Source of the DNA: JAGOUY01 sp964562155
Lineage (GTDB): Bacteria > Patescibacteriota > Patescibacteriia > 2-12-FULL-60-25
Reading direction: 5' to 3'
NCBI GenBank assembly: GCA_964562155.1
Contig: CAZLRU010000020.1
Location: forward strand, 1-24,486
DNA: 24,486 bases
The notes beneath the pieces are model-generated. The model saw only the letters and a list, made by a program, of their open reading frames with translations. It was not told the origin of the DNA and did not search any database. Made by a program: the position numbers and the translations under genes. Position 1 is the first letter of the stretch; each line of letters opens with the position of its first letter. Below, piece after piece: positions 6,841 to 15,339 of this stretch.

Positions 6841-7045
6841 TAGGCGATGGGCTCGCAGCTAACTTAGGAGTATTGGACGCTTATTATGTTGCCTTACGGG
6901 TCCTGCCGCTGCGGCACCCTGAAATGCTCGCCGCCAATCACATGGGGAGGCGGACTGCGCGTTTCAGGGGACCCGCCTCCGTGTCACCCGTGCGGATTTT
7001 TAATGAAATCCAGTACCCCTAAGTTGGCTACGAGTCCTAGATAGG
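6841..7045 (+). repeat. Structured intergenic element, long subtype, copy B1
   Basis: Starts TAGGCGAT 1 nt after the tsaD stop and ends TAGATAGG. The outer arms are complementary over about 29 positions with five transition-type mismatches. The core carries ACGGGT (6896-6901) pairing with ACCCGT (6986-6991), and an inner hairpin of CCCTGAAA (6917-6924) with TTTCAGGG (6962-6969). The core motifs CTTACGGGTCCTGC and CCTCCGTGTCACCCGTGCG are shared with copies B2 and B3. A GA-rich tract follows. The rest of the gap to tsaE holds a small ATCAGC/GCTGAT hairpin at about 7062-7083 and nothing else I can identify. Confidence 0.85.
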
Positions 7046-7140
7046 GAGAGGAGAGGAAGGGGATCAGCAAGTTCTCCGCTGATGAGGGGAGTTGGAGGGG
7101 TTGGGTTCTTGATCGATGGATGGGAGGTGCTTAAAACAAT

Positions 7141-7596
7141 ATGCAAACATCTTTTTTTATCAAAACGGTTGGGGATTGGCGGGTATTTGCGGAGCGTTTG
7201 GTTTTGGAGTTGAAGCCGGGGATGATGATGGCGTTGTCTGGTCCGTTGGGGGCTGGGAAGACCACGTTTGTGCAGGCGTTGGCGCAGGTGTTAGGGGTGA
7301 AGGAGGTGCCGGTGAGTCCCACGTTTTCGTTGGTGCGAACCTATAAAGTAAAAAACCATCCCTTCATTCGTCAGCTCGTGCATGTGGATGCGTATCGTAT
7401 TGAACGGGCTGAAGATATTATTACTTTGGGTTTGGATGAGTTACTGGAGGAGCCCGGAACGATTGTTTGTCTTGAGTGGCCGGAGCAGGTTGAGGGATGG
7501 TTACAGGGGTATCGAGAGCGGGTGTTATGGCTGGAGATTGCTCCAAAAGATGAAGGACGTGAGGTTGTTGTTGTAAACAAATACCCCGCAGCTTGA
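7141..7596 (+). CDS. tsaE: tRNA t6A biosynthesis ATPase TsaE
   Basis: TsaE is the P-loop ATPase of the t6A complex and drives turnover of TsaB-TsaD. It has 151 residues, typical length. Walker A GPLGAGKTT is at 34-42; the SPTF switch-like motif at 59-62; HVDAYRI and LGLDELL follow in the expected order; and CLEWPEQVEGW is the Walker B-like strand and signature region. GGGAGG lies about 12 nt before the ATG. It shares direction with tsaD but is separated from it by structured element B1. The stop codon lies in the loop of the bidirectional terminator at 7581-7609. Confidence 0.95.
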   Translation: MQTSFFIKTVGDWRVFAERLVLELKPGMMMALSGPLGAGKTTFVQALAQVLGVKEVPVSPTFSLVRTYKVKNHPFIRQLVHVDAYRIERAEDIITLGLDELLEEPGTIVCLEWPEQVEGWLQGYRERVLWLEIAPKDEGREVVVVNKYPAA

Positions 7597-7609
7597 GGCT
7601 GTGGGGTAT
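7581..7609. terminator. Bidirectional terminator between tsaE and the secreted-protein gene
   Basis: ATACCCC-GCAGC pairs with GGCTGTGGGGTAT around a 4-nt loop and is followed on + by TTATCTTTTTT. The tsaE TGA (7594-7596) lies in the loop, so the hairpin overlaps the end of the coding region. On the minus strand the tail is TTTGTTTAC, weaker but usable for the convergent gene ending at 7620. Confidence 0.8.
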
Positions 7610-7619
7610 GTTATCTTTT

Positions 7620-10529
7620 TTATTTCCGACGGAGGCCGTACAAACCGCTCCAGGCTTCTTGTCCGTTTTGATCAATCATACGAACTTGATATTCGAGAGT
7701 TGGTTGGTTGTAGACGGGGGTTGTCCAGGTACAACGATCGCCGGGACAGGTGAAGACTTTTTTGCCATTCACGAAGAGGTCCATGTGATCGAGGGCACGA
7801 GGTGACCAGCCGCGCATGGTGAAGCTGATCTGATCGTCTTTGACGTATCCGTTTGGACGATTGTTGGTTACTTGGGCGTAGGAAGGAGGGTTGGAAAGGT
7901 TGTTCCAAGTCCGTTTGACGGTGATGGCGCGTACATCGGACCAGTTTACGATTCCGTCCATGTCTGTTACGCGCGCATTCATGACGACGAGGTGTTCGTC
8001 GCTGAAATCGTTGGTTCCTATTGTGTATGAACATTCTTTGCTTCCTTTGGTTCCAAACGCACAGCTTTTACGAACGACTCCATCCGCGATCATTTCAATG
8101 GTTTTGATTCCACGGGGAGCCCATGCACCGACGGTATATGTTGCTGTTTCGTTGACCGCGATGACGTCTTGGGCAGGCGCCATCCATGACCATACACTGA
8201 GACCGTTGTCGGCTTTGGTGGGAGCTTCGTTGGATTCAGGTCCTTGTTCTGTCGCGCGAACCAGAATGGATTTTCCATTGCTCCAAACTTCCTGGCCGTT
8301 ATTGTCGATCGCATGTGCCAACAGGGTGATGGTTGTACCCGGTTGGTAGGTACTGGTATCAAGAGCGAGATCACAGGTGACCGCACTCACGGCTGCTCCG
8401 AAGCTGCAGGCGCGTTTAACAGTTCCGTTTGCTAACACCTCGATGAGTCGTAGTCCACTGCTATTATTTTGAGCGGTGACACGGTACGTTACGCGATTTC
8501 CACGTAAGACGCTTGCAGCAGCCGGTTCAAGCGTAGCAGATGCACTAAAGATTGCGCCTGCCTGGCTTGGGATGGTGTTAGCGGATGGGGATACGCTCGT
8601 TACGTTTACGGCTGGACGTTCACGATGGAAGTTTGTGCCGGTACTCCATGTTTCCATGTCTCGATGATCCACGATCCGGGCGTTTACAAAGACATCCGCT
8701 CCATTTGGTAAATCAGAGGGGGTGAGGGTGAGCTGACAGGTGCGTGCATCTGTCATTTTGCCATCGAAGGCGCAGGTGTCTTTGACGGAGCCGTTGACCC
8801 AGAGCTCGATACGATCCAAGCCTTGAGCGGCACGGGCAGCGATGTGGAATTTGACGGGCTGAGTTTTTAAGACTGTTTCATTTGGTGTGAGCCACGTAGC
8901 CCAGGCAATTCCTGTACGACCATCCATCGTCCATGGGAGGTTGGTGGGAAGGGTGGCGGATTCGCTGATTACCTCGTTTGTTGGAGTGGTCATGGCACTC
9001 GCGCTTGCGGAGCTATTAGCGTCCACGATCAAAGATACGGGAGCGCTTTCACGTGCGATATTTTGGTGGTTAATAGCACGAGCTACGAACTGCACGCGTC
9101 GAGTTACATTTCCAAGAGACCAATATGTTTGGGCGTAGCTACAGGTGCTGTCGTAACAGCTTTTGATACGTGCCCCATTCACATAGATGTCTATGTGATC
9201 CAAATCCTTAGCTGTCGATTGGGCACTGAAGACAAATTGTTTTCCGTCTCCAATACGCGCATCAACCGGATTGCTTGTTACCGTGATTTCTGGACCGAAT
9301 GTTTTGGAAATAATCTCGGTCGCTAAGTTGCTCACGGTGCTCGGAGTTGTTTCTGTTTGGTCAAAATCCTCGTTCATGAGGACGAGTTTGCCCATGAGCG
9401 GACTCGAGGCAACGCCGAGTTCTGGGGTAGATGCTGCCCCAACGAATAACGTGACACCGGCGGTATTGGAAGCGAGGTTTACAAAGAGATCGCGTGATGG
9501 GGTTTGGCGAGTCATGCGCTGTCCATCAAAGCGGACAAGATTTTTTCCGGCCACAATCACCCAAGCGCGTCCATTCCAGCTGGCTTTAATTTCGCGGGCG
9601 TCGATTGATAAAAGACCTGCGCCCAACGCTTGGTCAGATACTTCGCGCATGGTTGTGCCATCGAAGACCCAAAAACGGTCGCTGGCAAATGGATTGGATG
9701 TGACATCGCTTGTAGCGATCAACACTTGGTCTTCGCTTTGCCAGACTCCGCTGACAAATTTTACATTTGGCATAGCGATCTCGCGCCAGGTGTTGCCGTC
9801 GATGTTCCAGAGATGGGTGCTAGCAGCTTGGACAACCGTATTATCTGTGCCTTTTAATTGGCTGGTTCCACCGATGAAGTACCAATGACCTTTTACGTGA
9901 AGAGGCGTGTTTACGCCCGTACAAATGACGGAATTTGCTGCTCCTTTAAGACAGCCTGAAGCAGCATTGGTGAGTTTTCCAAGCGGAAGTTCAACTTGTT
10001 GAGGTTGTGTTTGCGCTCCCCACCAACGATACATCGTCCAGCTAGCGGGAAGACCTCCCTGTGGTTTTGCGTAGGTACGGACATACCAGGTGCCCTGAGA
10101 GCCAACGGCGTCTAAGCCGCCTTGCGCGTAGGGAAAGCGTCCACTGACCTCCGTCCAGGCTTCCCCGTTGGTTAACCATATGTAGGGTTGTTCGCGATCA
10201 AGGGCTTGATTCACAACCATCCATTGATTTCCGTCAGAAAAAATATTCGACACCCCAAGCATGCCTTTGGCGCGTAATTCCGGCGTCAGATCCTTGAGCG
10301 CTTCTCCATCATACCGATAGAGATGTCGGCTGTCGGAGACAAGCCAGTTGCCTGCTCGTTCGCTGACGAGATTGAGGGAAACGCCTTCCCGTACAGGCAA
10401 AGACGCCGATGCATCCGACCAATTCCAGAGGTCGGGTGTGGCAATCGCGGGAATGGTGATGGCCGCCATTGCGAGCACAGCCAGGAATATCAAGGCCGTA
10501 CGAGGGGAGAAAAAGGCTTTTTTAAGCAT
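7620..10529 (-). CDS. Large secreted modular protein (propeller-like N-terminus, five Ig-like repeats)
   Basis: A 969-residue exported protein with no family I can name. From the ATG at 10529 the N-terminus is a Sec signal peptide: basic MLKKAFFSPR, a hydrophobic core, and a likely cut after AIA. Residues to about 430 hold at least five blade-like strings of the form aromatic-x-x-D/N-G-x-x-W/M (LYRYDGEAL, IWLTNGEAW, LWNIDGNTW, FWVFDGTTM, LVRFDGQRM), suggesting a beta-propeller. Then five Ig-like modules occur about 100-125 residues apart (near 450, 576, 699, 815, 918). Each has a strand ending in I/M-x-(V/L)-x-(V/A)-(N/D)-G and a following Cys pair. There is no sortase motif or C-terminal TM segment. 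Upstream in-frame starts lie above the promoter (10585-10613) and are excluded. An ATG at 10535 is equally possible. Confidence 0.85.
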   Translation of the reverse strand: MLKKAFFSPRTALIFLAVLAMAAITIPAIATPDLWNWSDASASLPVREGVSLNLVSERAGNWLVSDSRHLYRYDGEALKDLTPELRAKGMLGVSNIFSDGNQWMVVNQALDREQPYIWLTNGEAWTEVSGRFPYAQGGLDAVGSQGTWYVRTYAKPQGGLPASWTMYRWWGAQTQPQQVELPLGKLTNAASGCLKGAANSVICTGVNTPLHVKGHWYFIGGTSQLKGTDNTVVQAASTHLWNIDGNTWREIAMPNVKFVSGVWQSEDQVLIATSDVTSNPFASDRFWVFDGTTMREVSDQALGAGLLSIDAREIKASWNGRAWVIVAGKNLVRFDGQRMTRQTPSRDLFVNLASNTAGVTLFVGAASTPELGVASSPLMGKLVLMNEDFDQTETTPSTVSNLATEIISKTFGPEITVTSNPVDARIGDGKQFVFSAQSTAKDLDHIDIYVNGARIKSCYDSTCSYAQTYWSLGNVTRRVQFVARAINHQNIARESAPVSLIVDANSSASASAMTTPTNEVISESATLPTNLPWTMDGRTGIAWATWLTPNETVLKTQPVKFHIAARAAQGLDRIELWVNGSVKDTCAFDGKMTDARTCQLTLTPSDLPNGADVFVNARIVDHRDMETWSTGTNFHRERPAVNVTSVSPSANTIPSQAGAIFSASATLEPAAASVLRGNRVTYRVTAQNNSSGLRLIEVLANGTVKRACSFGAAVSAVTCDLALDTSTYQPGTTITLLAHAIDNNGQEVWSNGKSILVRATEQGPESNEAPTKADNGLSVWSWMAPAQDVIAVNETATYTVGAWAPRGIKTIEMIADGVVRKSCAFGTKGSKECSYTIGTNDFSDEHLVVMNARVTDMDGIVNWSDVRAITVKRTWNNLSNPPSYAQVTNNRPNGYVKDDQISFTMRGWSPRALDHMDLFVNGKKVFTCPGDRCTWTTPVYNQPTLEYQVRMIDQNGQEAWSGLYGLRRK

Positions 10530-10584
10530 ATGCATATAGAGGGATGTCTGTGAGAAGGGTTTTACCCTGGTACAGAACCGCATA

Positions 10585-10613
10585 TTATTATCAGAAATTA
10601 GCCATTTTGTCAA
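10585..10613 (-). promoter_or_regulatory. Strong promoter of the secreted-protein gene
   Basis: On the minus strand, a perfect TTGACA (10608-10613), a 17-nt spacer, and TAATAA(T) (10585-10590). Predicted start near 10578 gives a leader of about 45 nt before the ATG at 10529/10535, with no Shine-Dalgarno sequence. Confidence 0.75.
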
Positions 10614-10664
10614 GTGGGTCGTCATGACGCTCTCCAACTTGTCGTGAGGATGAAAAAAGGATAA

Positions 10665-10670
10665 TATAAT
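10665..10670 (+). promoter_or_regulatory. -10 box of the gene at 10680
   Basis: A perfect TATAAT ending 9 nt before the ATG, within an AT-rich run. An alternative reading is TTGTCG (10639-10644), 17 nt, TAATAT (10662-10667). Either way transcription would begin almost at the start codon. Confidence 0.6.
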
Positions 10671-10679
10671 AAAAATCAT

Positions 10680-11723
10680 ATGCCAGAATTCCCTCGTCGT
10701 GAGCGTCAGAGCACTCCTCCGCCTGATTCGTCAGGTTCAGATGCGCGGCTTCGTAAACGCGGAGTCACTCCCGAAACAGATGCGATGGTGGACGCAATGT
10801 TTGCGGACCAGCAAGGGGAGCCCGAGTCGGCCGCGGAATCCTCTGCGCGGATTGCTGTTGCCCGCGGGGGTAGAACGGAGTCTGGGGTTACGCGTATAGA
10901 CATGGATTCTGCTGCGTCAACTCACGATACCTATGTGACGGCTCTTGCTGCTCCGTTGGGCGATTGGGCTAAGCCGTATATCGGGAAGATTCCTGAGTTT
11001 GCTTTACGTCGTTTGAATGTACCAGAGGCAGATGGTGGATATTCACCCGATGTTCGTGAAGAAATGTTGAGTGGGTGGGAGAGTGGAGCCTTTTCTTTTT
11101 CTTCTGAAGATCAGCAACGCGCAGAAGATAGGGTGATTACGCGCGATTTAGCGACGCGTATTCGTGATTTTGATACTGAGCAAACCAGAACAGGTAAAAC
11201 GAAAGCCCTTGATACCGGCAAAACTCGGACGTTTAATGAGGGGACGCGTGTTCTGGAAGATGCAAAAACACGAGTAATGGCTAAAAAGCAAAAGGCGGCT
11301 ATTGATGCTCCTCCACTTCCTCCCTTGCTTGATCCAAGTTTTGTTACAGAAATCGAAGATTCGCCGGTAGTAGCAAAAAAACCGGCACGAAAGATTCCTG
11401 AAGTGCCTAACCTCAAGACGCTTTCTCGTGAAGCTCCCCGGACTTCATCTTCTCTTCCCCCTATCCCTGAGGCAGCAAGAAAGAAGCCTTTTGCTTTGCC
11501 TGCTATCCCTGAAGCGGCTCGAAAGAAACCGTTTTCTCTTCCTCCTATCCCCGAAGCCGCTCGAAATCGGCCTCCTAGAAAAGCTGTCGCGGAGGTTGCG
11601 GCAAAGGCTCCTCGTGTCACTGCTGCTTTGAAGCCCCCTGTTGCTGCGGAGGCTCCTCCTGTTTCAAAGATTTTAGGCGGGTTGTTTACGCGTCCTTCTT
11701 GGTGGCCATTTGGAAAAAAATAG
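10680..11723 (+). CDS. Disordered Pro/Ala/Lys-rich protein with TR-hydrophobic motifs
   Basis: A 347-residue protein of unknown family, mostly disordered by composition. Residues 1-70 are charged and Ser/Pro-rich. Residues 80-150 look like a short folded region (DTYVTALAAPLGDWAKPYIGKIPEFALRR is aromatic and hydrophobic; shown only in part here as WAKPYIGKIPEFALRR). Residues about 145-200 carry repeated TR motifs (TRDL, TRIR, TRTF, TRVL, TRVM). Residues 259-300 are three tandem 14-residue repeats of the form LPxIPEAARKKPF (11454-11579). The C-terminus ends in an aromatic, basic patch (PSWWPFGKK). No signal peptide. The same TR motif recurs in the next gene, suggesting a linked role. The mRNA is probably leaderless. 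Confidence 0.75.
   Translation: MPEFPRRERQSTPPPDSSGSDARLRKRGVTPETDAMVDAMFADQQGEPESAAESSARIAVARGGRTESGVTRIDMDSAASTHDTYVTALAAPLGDWAKPYIGKIPEFALRRLNVPEADGGYSPDVREEMLSGWESGAFSFSSEDQQRAEDRVITRDLATRIRDFDTEQTRTGKTKALDTGKTRTFNEGTRVLEDAKTRVMAKKQKAAIDAPPLPPLLDPSFVTEIEDSPVVAKKPARKIPEVPNLKTLSREAPRTSSSLPPIPEAARKKPFALPAIPEAARKKPFSLPPIPEAARNRPPRKAVAEVAAKAPRVTAALKPPVAAEAPPVSKILGGLFTRPSWWPFGKK
11454..11579 (+). repeat. Three tandem 42-bp coding repeats
   Basis: Units at 11454-11495, 11496-11537 and 11538-11579 encode L-P-(P/A)-I-P-E-A-A-R-(K/N)-(K/R)-P-(F/P)-x. The third is the most diverged. They lie inside the gene at 10680-11723. Confidence 0.85.
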
Positions 11724-11762
11724 GCAAGACCTTGTTCGCTCGAATTTTTTCTTCGCGTGTTT

Positions 11763-11768
11763 TATAGT
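11763..11768 (+). promoter_or_regulatory. -10 box of the gene at 11777
   Basis: TATAGT ending 8 nt before the ATG. No good -35 is visible 17 nt upstream. The predicted start is at the start codon. Confidence 0.5.
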
Positions 11769-11776
11769 ACGACTAT

Positions 11777-12871
11777 ATGAATCCAGAGTCTGGGCCAGGA
11801 TCATTTTCTGCTGAGCGTGTCACGCCGGAGTTTTTAAAGGTAAAATCTGGGGAGGTGGTGAAATCTGATGCAGATCCGGAGCGAAAAGCGTTTATTCGTG
11901 CTTCTGATTTGTTCGAAGATCTTGGTGACAACGCTAAGATAAGCCGTCCGCTCTTTGAGCGTTTGTTGTCCACTATCAGAACGTCTAAAACTCCTCAGAC
12001 GTTAGGACTTATTTTAGGAGTGGTGAGGAGGGCTTTTGAACATAATCCTAACGCTATTTTAATGACGGTAAAGGATTTGGCTCTCAATGAGATCCGTGTT
12101 CCAGAGGCGCAGACGGGTTTTGGTGATAGAGCTGTTGTTCCTGTCTCTACACAAGAAGACGATGAAGATGAAGAGATTACTCGATTATTTACGTCGGCGG
12201 ATCGTGAAGCTGTGCTGGCGGCGCTGAAGACTGCCAAGGCGGAAGCACTTTCTTTTGAGGGTACCAAGCTAAAAGAGGATGCAACGGATGAGCCGACGCG
12301 GGTGATTCCAAAAGCCGAGCTTAAAAACGTTTCTCCTAAGGTTGGTAAAGAGCCGTCTCCAAAGGTTCCTTTGGCGGATGATCCAGAAGGCGAGACGCGT
12401 TTCATGACTCCTGGCGACAGGGTGCCGGAAGAGCGTACCGTTATGGTGCTCTCAGCTGATCAATTTGATGAAGGGGTGAGGGCGGCAGAAACAACGTCTG
12501 CCAGGGTGGCGGAAGCGGACTCGGAACGTCCCACGGTTATTTTAGATAAAGCGATTGCAGAGGCGATAGAAAAGGGTCCTTTGAAACAGTTTGTTCCTGC
12601 TCGAACTCCTCCCGCTCCTCCAAAAGAAGCGTATCGACGCTCTAATCCTGCTAAGGCAGAGACGCCTGTTTCTGCTGTGGTCAGGACCGAGAGGCGCGGT
12701 AAAGTTCAGATGGGTTCTGGAGCTGGGACCGATGAAGGTGATCAGCGAGTGGAGTATTTTGAACGTGATGCATCTCTTGAGGCTATTGTAGCGGCTCAGC
12801 GACGTCGTGCTGAAGACGCTGAACGAAATCAAGGAAAGGGTTTTTTTGATCTTTCTTCTAAGCAGGACTAG
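11777..12871 (+). CDS. Acidic, partly disordered protein with TR-hydrophobic motifs
   Basis: A 364-residue protein that I cannot assign to a family. Residues 35-110 are the most ordered part: RKAFIRASDLFEDL, then helices containing RPLFERLLSTIR and TLGLILGVVRRAF, reading like a small helical domain. The remainder is acidic and low-complexity with recurring T-R/V-hydrophobic strings: ITRLF, TRVI, TRFM, RTVMVL, PTVIL. It ends with a charged helix (AIVAAQRRRAEDAERNQ). There is no signal peptide or TM segment. It follows the gene at 10680 on the same strand with a 53-nt gap and its own -10 box. The shared motif suggests the pair act with a common partner, which is inference. It converges on the glycosyltransferase at 12900 with a 28-nt gap. 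Confidence 0.75.
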   Translation: MNPESGPGSFSAERVTPEFLKVKSGEVVKSDADPERKAFIRASDLFEDLGDNAKISRPLFERLLSTIRTSKTPQTLGLILGVVRRAFEHNPNAILMTVKDLALNEIRVPEAQTGFGDRAVVPVSTQEDDEDEEITRLFTSADREAVLAALKTAKAEALSFEGTKLKEDATDEPTRVIPKAELKNVSPKVGKEPSPKVPLADDPEGETRFMTPGDRVPEERTVMVLSADQFDEGVRAAETTSARVAEADSERPTVILDKAIAEAIEKGPLKQFVPARTPPAPPKEAYRRSNPAKAETPVSAVVRTERRGKVQMGSGAGTDEGDQRVEYFERDASLEAIVAAQRRRAEDAERNQGKGFFDLSSKQD

Positions 12872-12899
12872 GGGATTTTTTATTTGGGCGGCAGATGTG

Positions 12900-13985
12900 T
12901 TAGCTGGTTTGTGCGATGCGTCTTAATGTATTAATAATGGTCTTTGCGCTTTCGCCAGAATCTCTGGTTGAGGGCGGGTGCTCGATTGAGTGTTTTTTTG
13001 GATATTGGAGCACTGAGTGCATGGCGTGTGTCCATAGGTGCGGTTTGAAGGGTGGAACGAATAGGGTGCCTGGTGGCGCGGTTTCTGGAAGGGCTCCGCT
13101 TGTGGATGCAACAACGGGTGTTCCGTATTTGTGGACTTCGTGTAAAGGTAACCCAAAACCTTCGTACCAGCTTGGGTAGAGGAGGGCGGCTGCTTTTTGC
13201 ATCAAGGTCGCGAGAAGGGCGTCAGAGGGACGGGAGATATGAATGAATAGGGTTGTTGAGTCATAGAGTCGTGGAATAGGACGGCCACCAATTAAGACGC
13301 ATTTTACGTCCGCGAAGGCGGGATCTTTTTTTAGTTCTTGGAAGGCGGTTGTGATGCAAGCGATGTTTTTACGTGGATCGTTTGCGCCGAGGGCGAGGAA
13401 ATATCTTGTGCCTTCCAGTTCGCTGGGGAGGCTCTCTGTGTTTGGGACGAGGTCGGGGTGAGTGAGGGGAAGGGTTTGAATGTTTGTGGGATCAATATTG
13501 AAATGGCGTAGCAGGTCTTGTTTGGTGTGTTCGGAGACGGTGAAGAGGGCGTTGGCTTGTTCGATCCGTTGTTTTGCGCGTGTTATGAGGTGCCAAAGGC
13601 GACTTTTTGGAGTAAACCAGGTTGGTTCAATAAAAAAAGACAGATCATGAATGAGGAGGGCGTAAGGTATCCGCGGTTTTCCAACCATTTCCAGGTTGGG
13701 GAGGAAGAGGACGTCGTGGTGAGAGGGGGTGAGGCGGTCGAGGCTCGTGAGATTAATGAAGGTGGAGAGGGCGATGAGTTTGTTGGGGATGGAAAGATGT
13801 GTGGGTGCTAAGGCGTGGGGGGTGGTTAATAAAGTGGGGGAGGGTTTTTTGAGACCGCTCGTTACTAAGGTGAACGTGTCTTCAGGGTCGTGCGTGACCA
13901 TGCTTTGTATCAACTCGCGGGCAACGCGTGTGACGCCACCCGGATTTGGATCGGTGAGAACACGGGCATCTATGAGACAGTGCAT
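12900..13985 (-). CDS. Family 4 glycosyltransferase
   Basis: A 361-residue GT-B retaining glycosyltransferase, likely cytoplasmic face of the membrane, adding a sugar to a lipid-linked surface glycan. The N-terminal domain has the donor-side glycine loop (DPNPGGVTRVARELI). The C-terminal domain has YFLALGANDPRKNI, the nucleotide-sugar region, and the E-x7-E motif in YEGFGLPLHE with the downstream GTPVVASTSGALPE typical of GT4. The sugar and linkage cannot be predicted. The start overlaps the end of the upstream GT4 gene by 16 nt on the same strand, so translation is probably coupled. No Shine-Dalgarno sequence is seen. Confidence 0.9.
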   Translation of the reverse strand: MHCLIDARVLTDPNPGGVTRVARELIQSMVTHDPEDTFTLVTSGLKKPSPTLLTTPHALAPTHLSIPNKLIALSTFINLTSLDRLTPSHHDVLFLPNLEMVGKPRIPYALLIHDLSFFIEPTWFTPKSRLWHLITRAKQRIEQANALFTVSEHTKQDLLRHFNIDPTNIQTLPLTHPDLVPNTESLPSELEGTRYFLALGANDPRKNIACITTAFQELKKDPAFADVKCVLIGGRPIPRLYDSTTLFIHISRPSDALLATLMQKAAALLYPSWYEGFGLPLHEVHKYGTPVVASTSGALPETAPPGTLFVPPFKPHLWTHAMHSVLQYPKKHSIEHPPSTRDSGESAKTIINTLRRIAQTS

Positions 13986-15079
13986 AGGCCGTGTGTTTTG
14001 CAGGCATCGTCAATGAACACACGCATCTCTTGCAGAAAGCGCTGATGGGAGAACTGTTCGGCGTGTGCGCGGATCACGGCTGGGTCAAAGGTGTACTCAT
14101 CAAAACGACGAACGGTTTCCGCGATGTCTTCCCAGCATTGGACCTCGAGATGGATACCGGTCTGTCCATGAATGACGGTTTCTTTGGCTCCGCCCTGTTT
14201 GTAGGCGATGACGGGTTTACCGGCAGCCATCGCTTCGACGGCGGTTATTCCAAAATCTTCGACTTGCGGATGGATGAAGGCGTGACAGCGTTGGTAGAGA
14301 TTGAGTTTTGTTGCTTCATCCACGCGCCCTACGAAGGTGGTACGAGGCCCGGCTAATAATTTGAGTCGTGGGAGCTCTGGACCATCACCAAAAACAATCA
14401 GCGGAAGGTTGAGTTTTGCAAAAGCACGCACGATGAGATCGAAGCGTTTATAGGCGACCAAGCGACCACCGGAAAGCCAGGTTTCACCTGGTTGGGTTGA
14501 GAGGGGGATCTTTTCTACGTCGACGGGTGGGTATATGACATGAGCGTCGCGTTGATAGTAGCGTTTGATGCGAGAGCGTGATATTTGGCTGTTGGTGAGT
14601 AAGATATCCGGTCGTTCGGCGGCTAGCCGATCCCATTGGCGCAAACGATGCAAGAAGTGGGGGAGTAGCCATTTTACGAGCTTTGGTTGAGGGAGATCGT
14701 TTACGTATCCGATCCGTTCTTGCCAAAGGAAACGTGTGGGAGTGTGGCAATACCCAATGTGAAGCGCGTGCGGAGAAGCAATGACCCCTTTTCCAAAACT
14801 TGAAGAGTTGGAAATGACTAAATTAAACTCAGATAGATCGAGTGTTTCGATCGCTTGCGGCATGAGAGGGAGATACCACTGGTAATGACGGGGAGCGAAA
14901 GGTTTTTTATTGAGTGTGGATGGGCGGATGTCGGCTCCTGCGAGCCCTGGGTGGGTGGTGGTTTTATCGTGAAACAAGGTGAAAATGGGTGCGTTGGGGA
15001 ATAATTCGTGTAACGCTAACAAGACGCGCTCAGCGCCGCCATCTTGAACAAGGTAATCATGCACAAGGGCTACCTTCAT
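13970..15079 (-). CDS. Family 4 glycosyltransferase
   Basis: A 369-residue GT4 enzyme. From the ATG at 15079 it opens MKVALVHDYLVQDGGAERVL, the usual GT-B first strand and glycine loop. ALHIGYCHTPTRFLW (about 105-119) is characteristic of one surface-polysaccharide GT4 group. The C-terminal domain has LSGGRLVAYKRFDLIVRAF and the E-x7-E pair at Glu274/Glu282 in EDFGITAVEA. Longer in-frame starts (to 15202) run into structured element B2 and are rejected. It lies downstream of the sugar-1-phosphate transferase, separated by B2, and is translationally coupled to the GT4 gene at 12900. Likely role: extending the glycan that the transferase begins. Confidence 0.9.
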   Translation of the reverse strand: MKVALVHDYLVQDGGAERVLLALHELFPNAPIFTLFHDKTTTHPGLAGADIRPSTLNKKPFAPRHYQWYLPLMPQAIETLDLSEFNLVISNSSSFGKGVIASPHALHIGYCHTPTRFLWQERIGYVNDLPQPKLVKWLLPHFLHRLRQWDRLAAERPDILLTNSQISRSRIKRYYQRDAHVIYPPVDVEKIPLSTQPGETWLSGGRLVAYKRFDLIVRAFAKLNLPLIVFGDGPELPRLKLLAGPRTTFVGRVDEATKLNLYQRCHAFIHPQVEDFGITAVEAMAAGKPVIAYKQGGAKETVIHGQTGIHLEVQCWEDIAETVRRFDEYTFDPAVIRAHAEQFSHQRFLQEMRVFIDDACKTHGLCTVS

Positions 15080-15108
15080 AGTAAAAAGGGTAGCAGATGA
15101 GGATGAGG

Positions 15109-15309
15109 TAGGCGATGGGCCTGTAATACAGACTTGTCTTTGATACTTATGCATTGCCTTACGGGTCCTGCCACTGCGGCACCTTAGAATGCTCGCCGCC
15201 AATCACGTGGGGAGAGCGGACTGCGCGTTCTAAGGAATCCGCCTCCGTGTCACCCGTGCGGATTTTAGAGGAATATCAAAGACTAATCTGTATTACAGGC
15301 CCTAGATGG
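15109..15309 (+). repeat. Structured intergenic element, long subtype, copy B2
   Basis: Starts TAGGCGAT and ends TAGATGG. The outer arms match 27 of 29 positions as complements and share no sequence with the arms of B1 beyond the GGGC foot. ACGGGT/ACCCGT is kept. The inner hairpin is CCTTAGAA (15182-15189) with TTCTAAGG (15228-15235), different bases from B1 but the same pairing. It is followed by GATGAGAATGGGGAG, again purine-rich. It lies between two minus-strand genes of the glycan cluster, so a through-transcript would carry the complement as a long hairpin. Confidence 0.85.
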
Positions 15310-15339
15310 GATGAGAATGGGGAGCTGGAGGGGATTGGT

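Noticed and set aside
10530..10679. Longer N-terminus for the secreted protein
   Set aside because: Those codons lie upstream of or within its TTGACA-17-TAATAA promoter and would bury the signal peptide 50 residues in.
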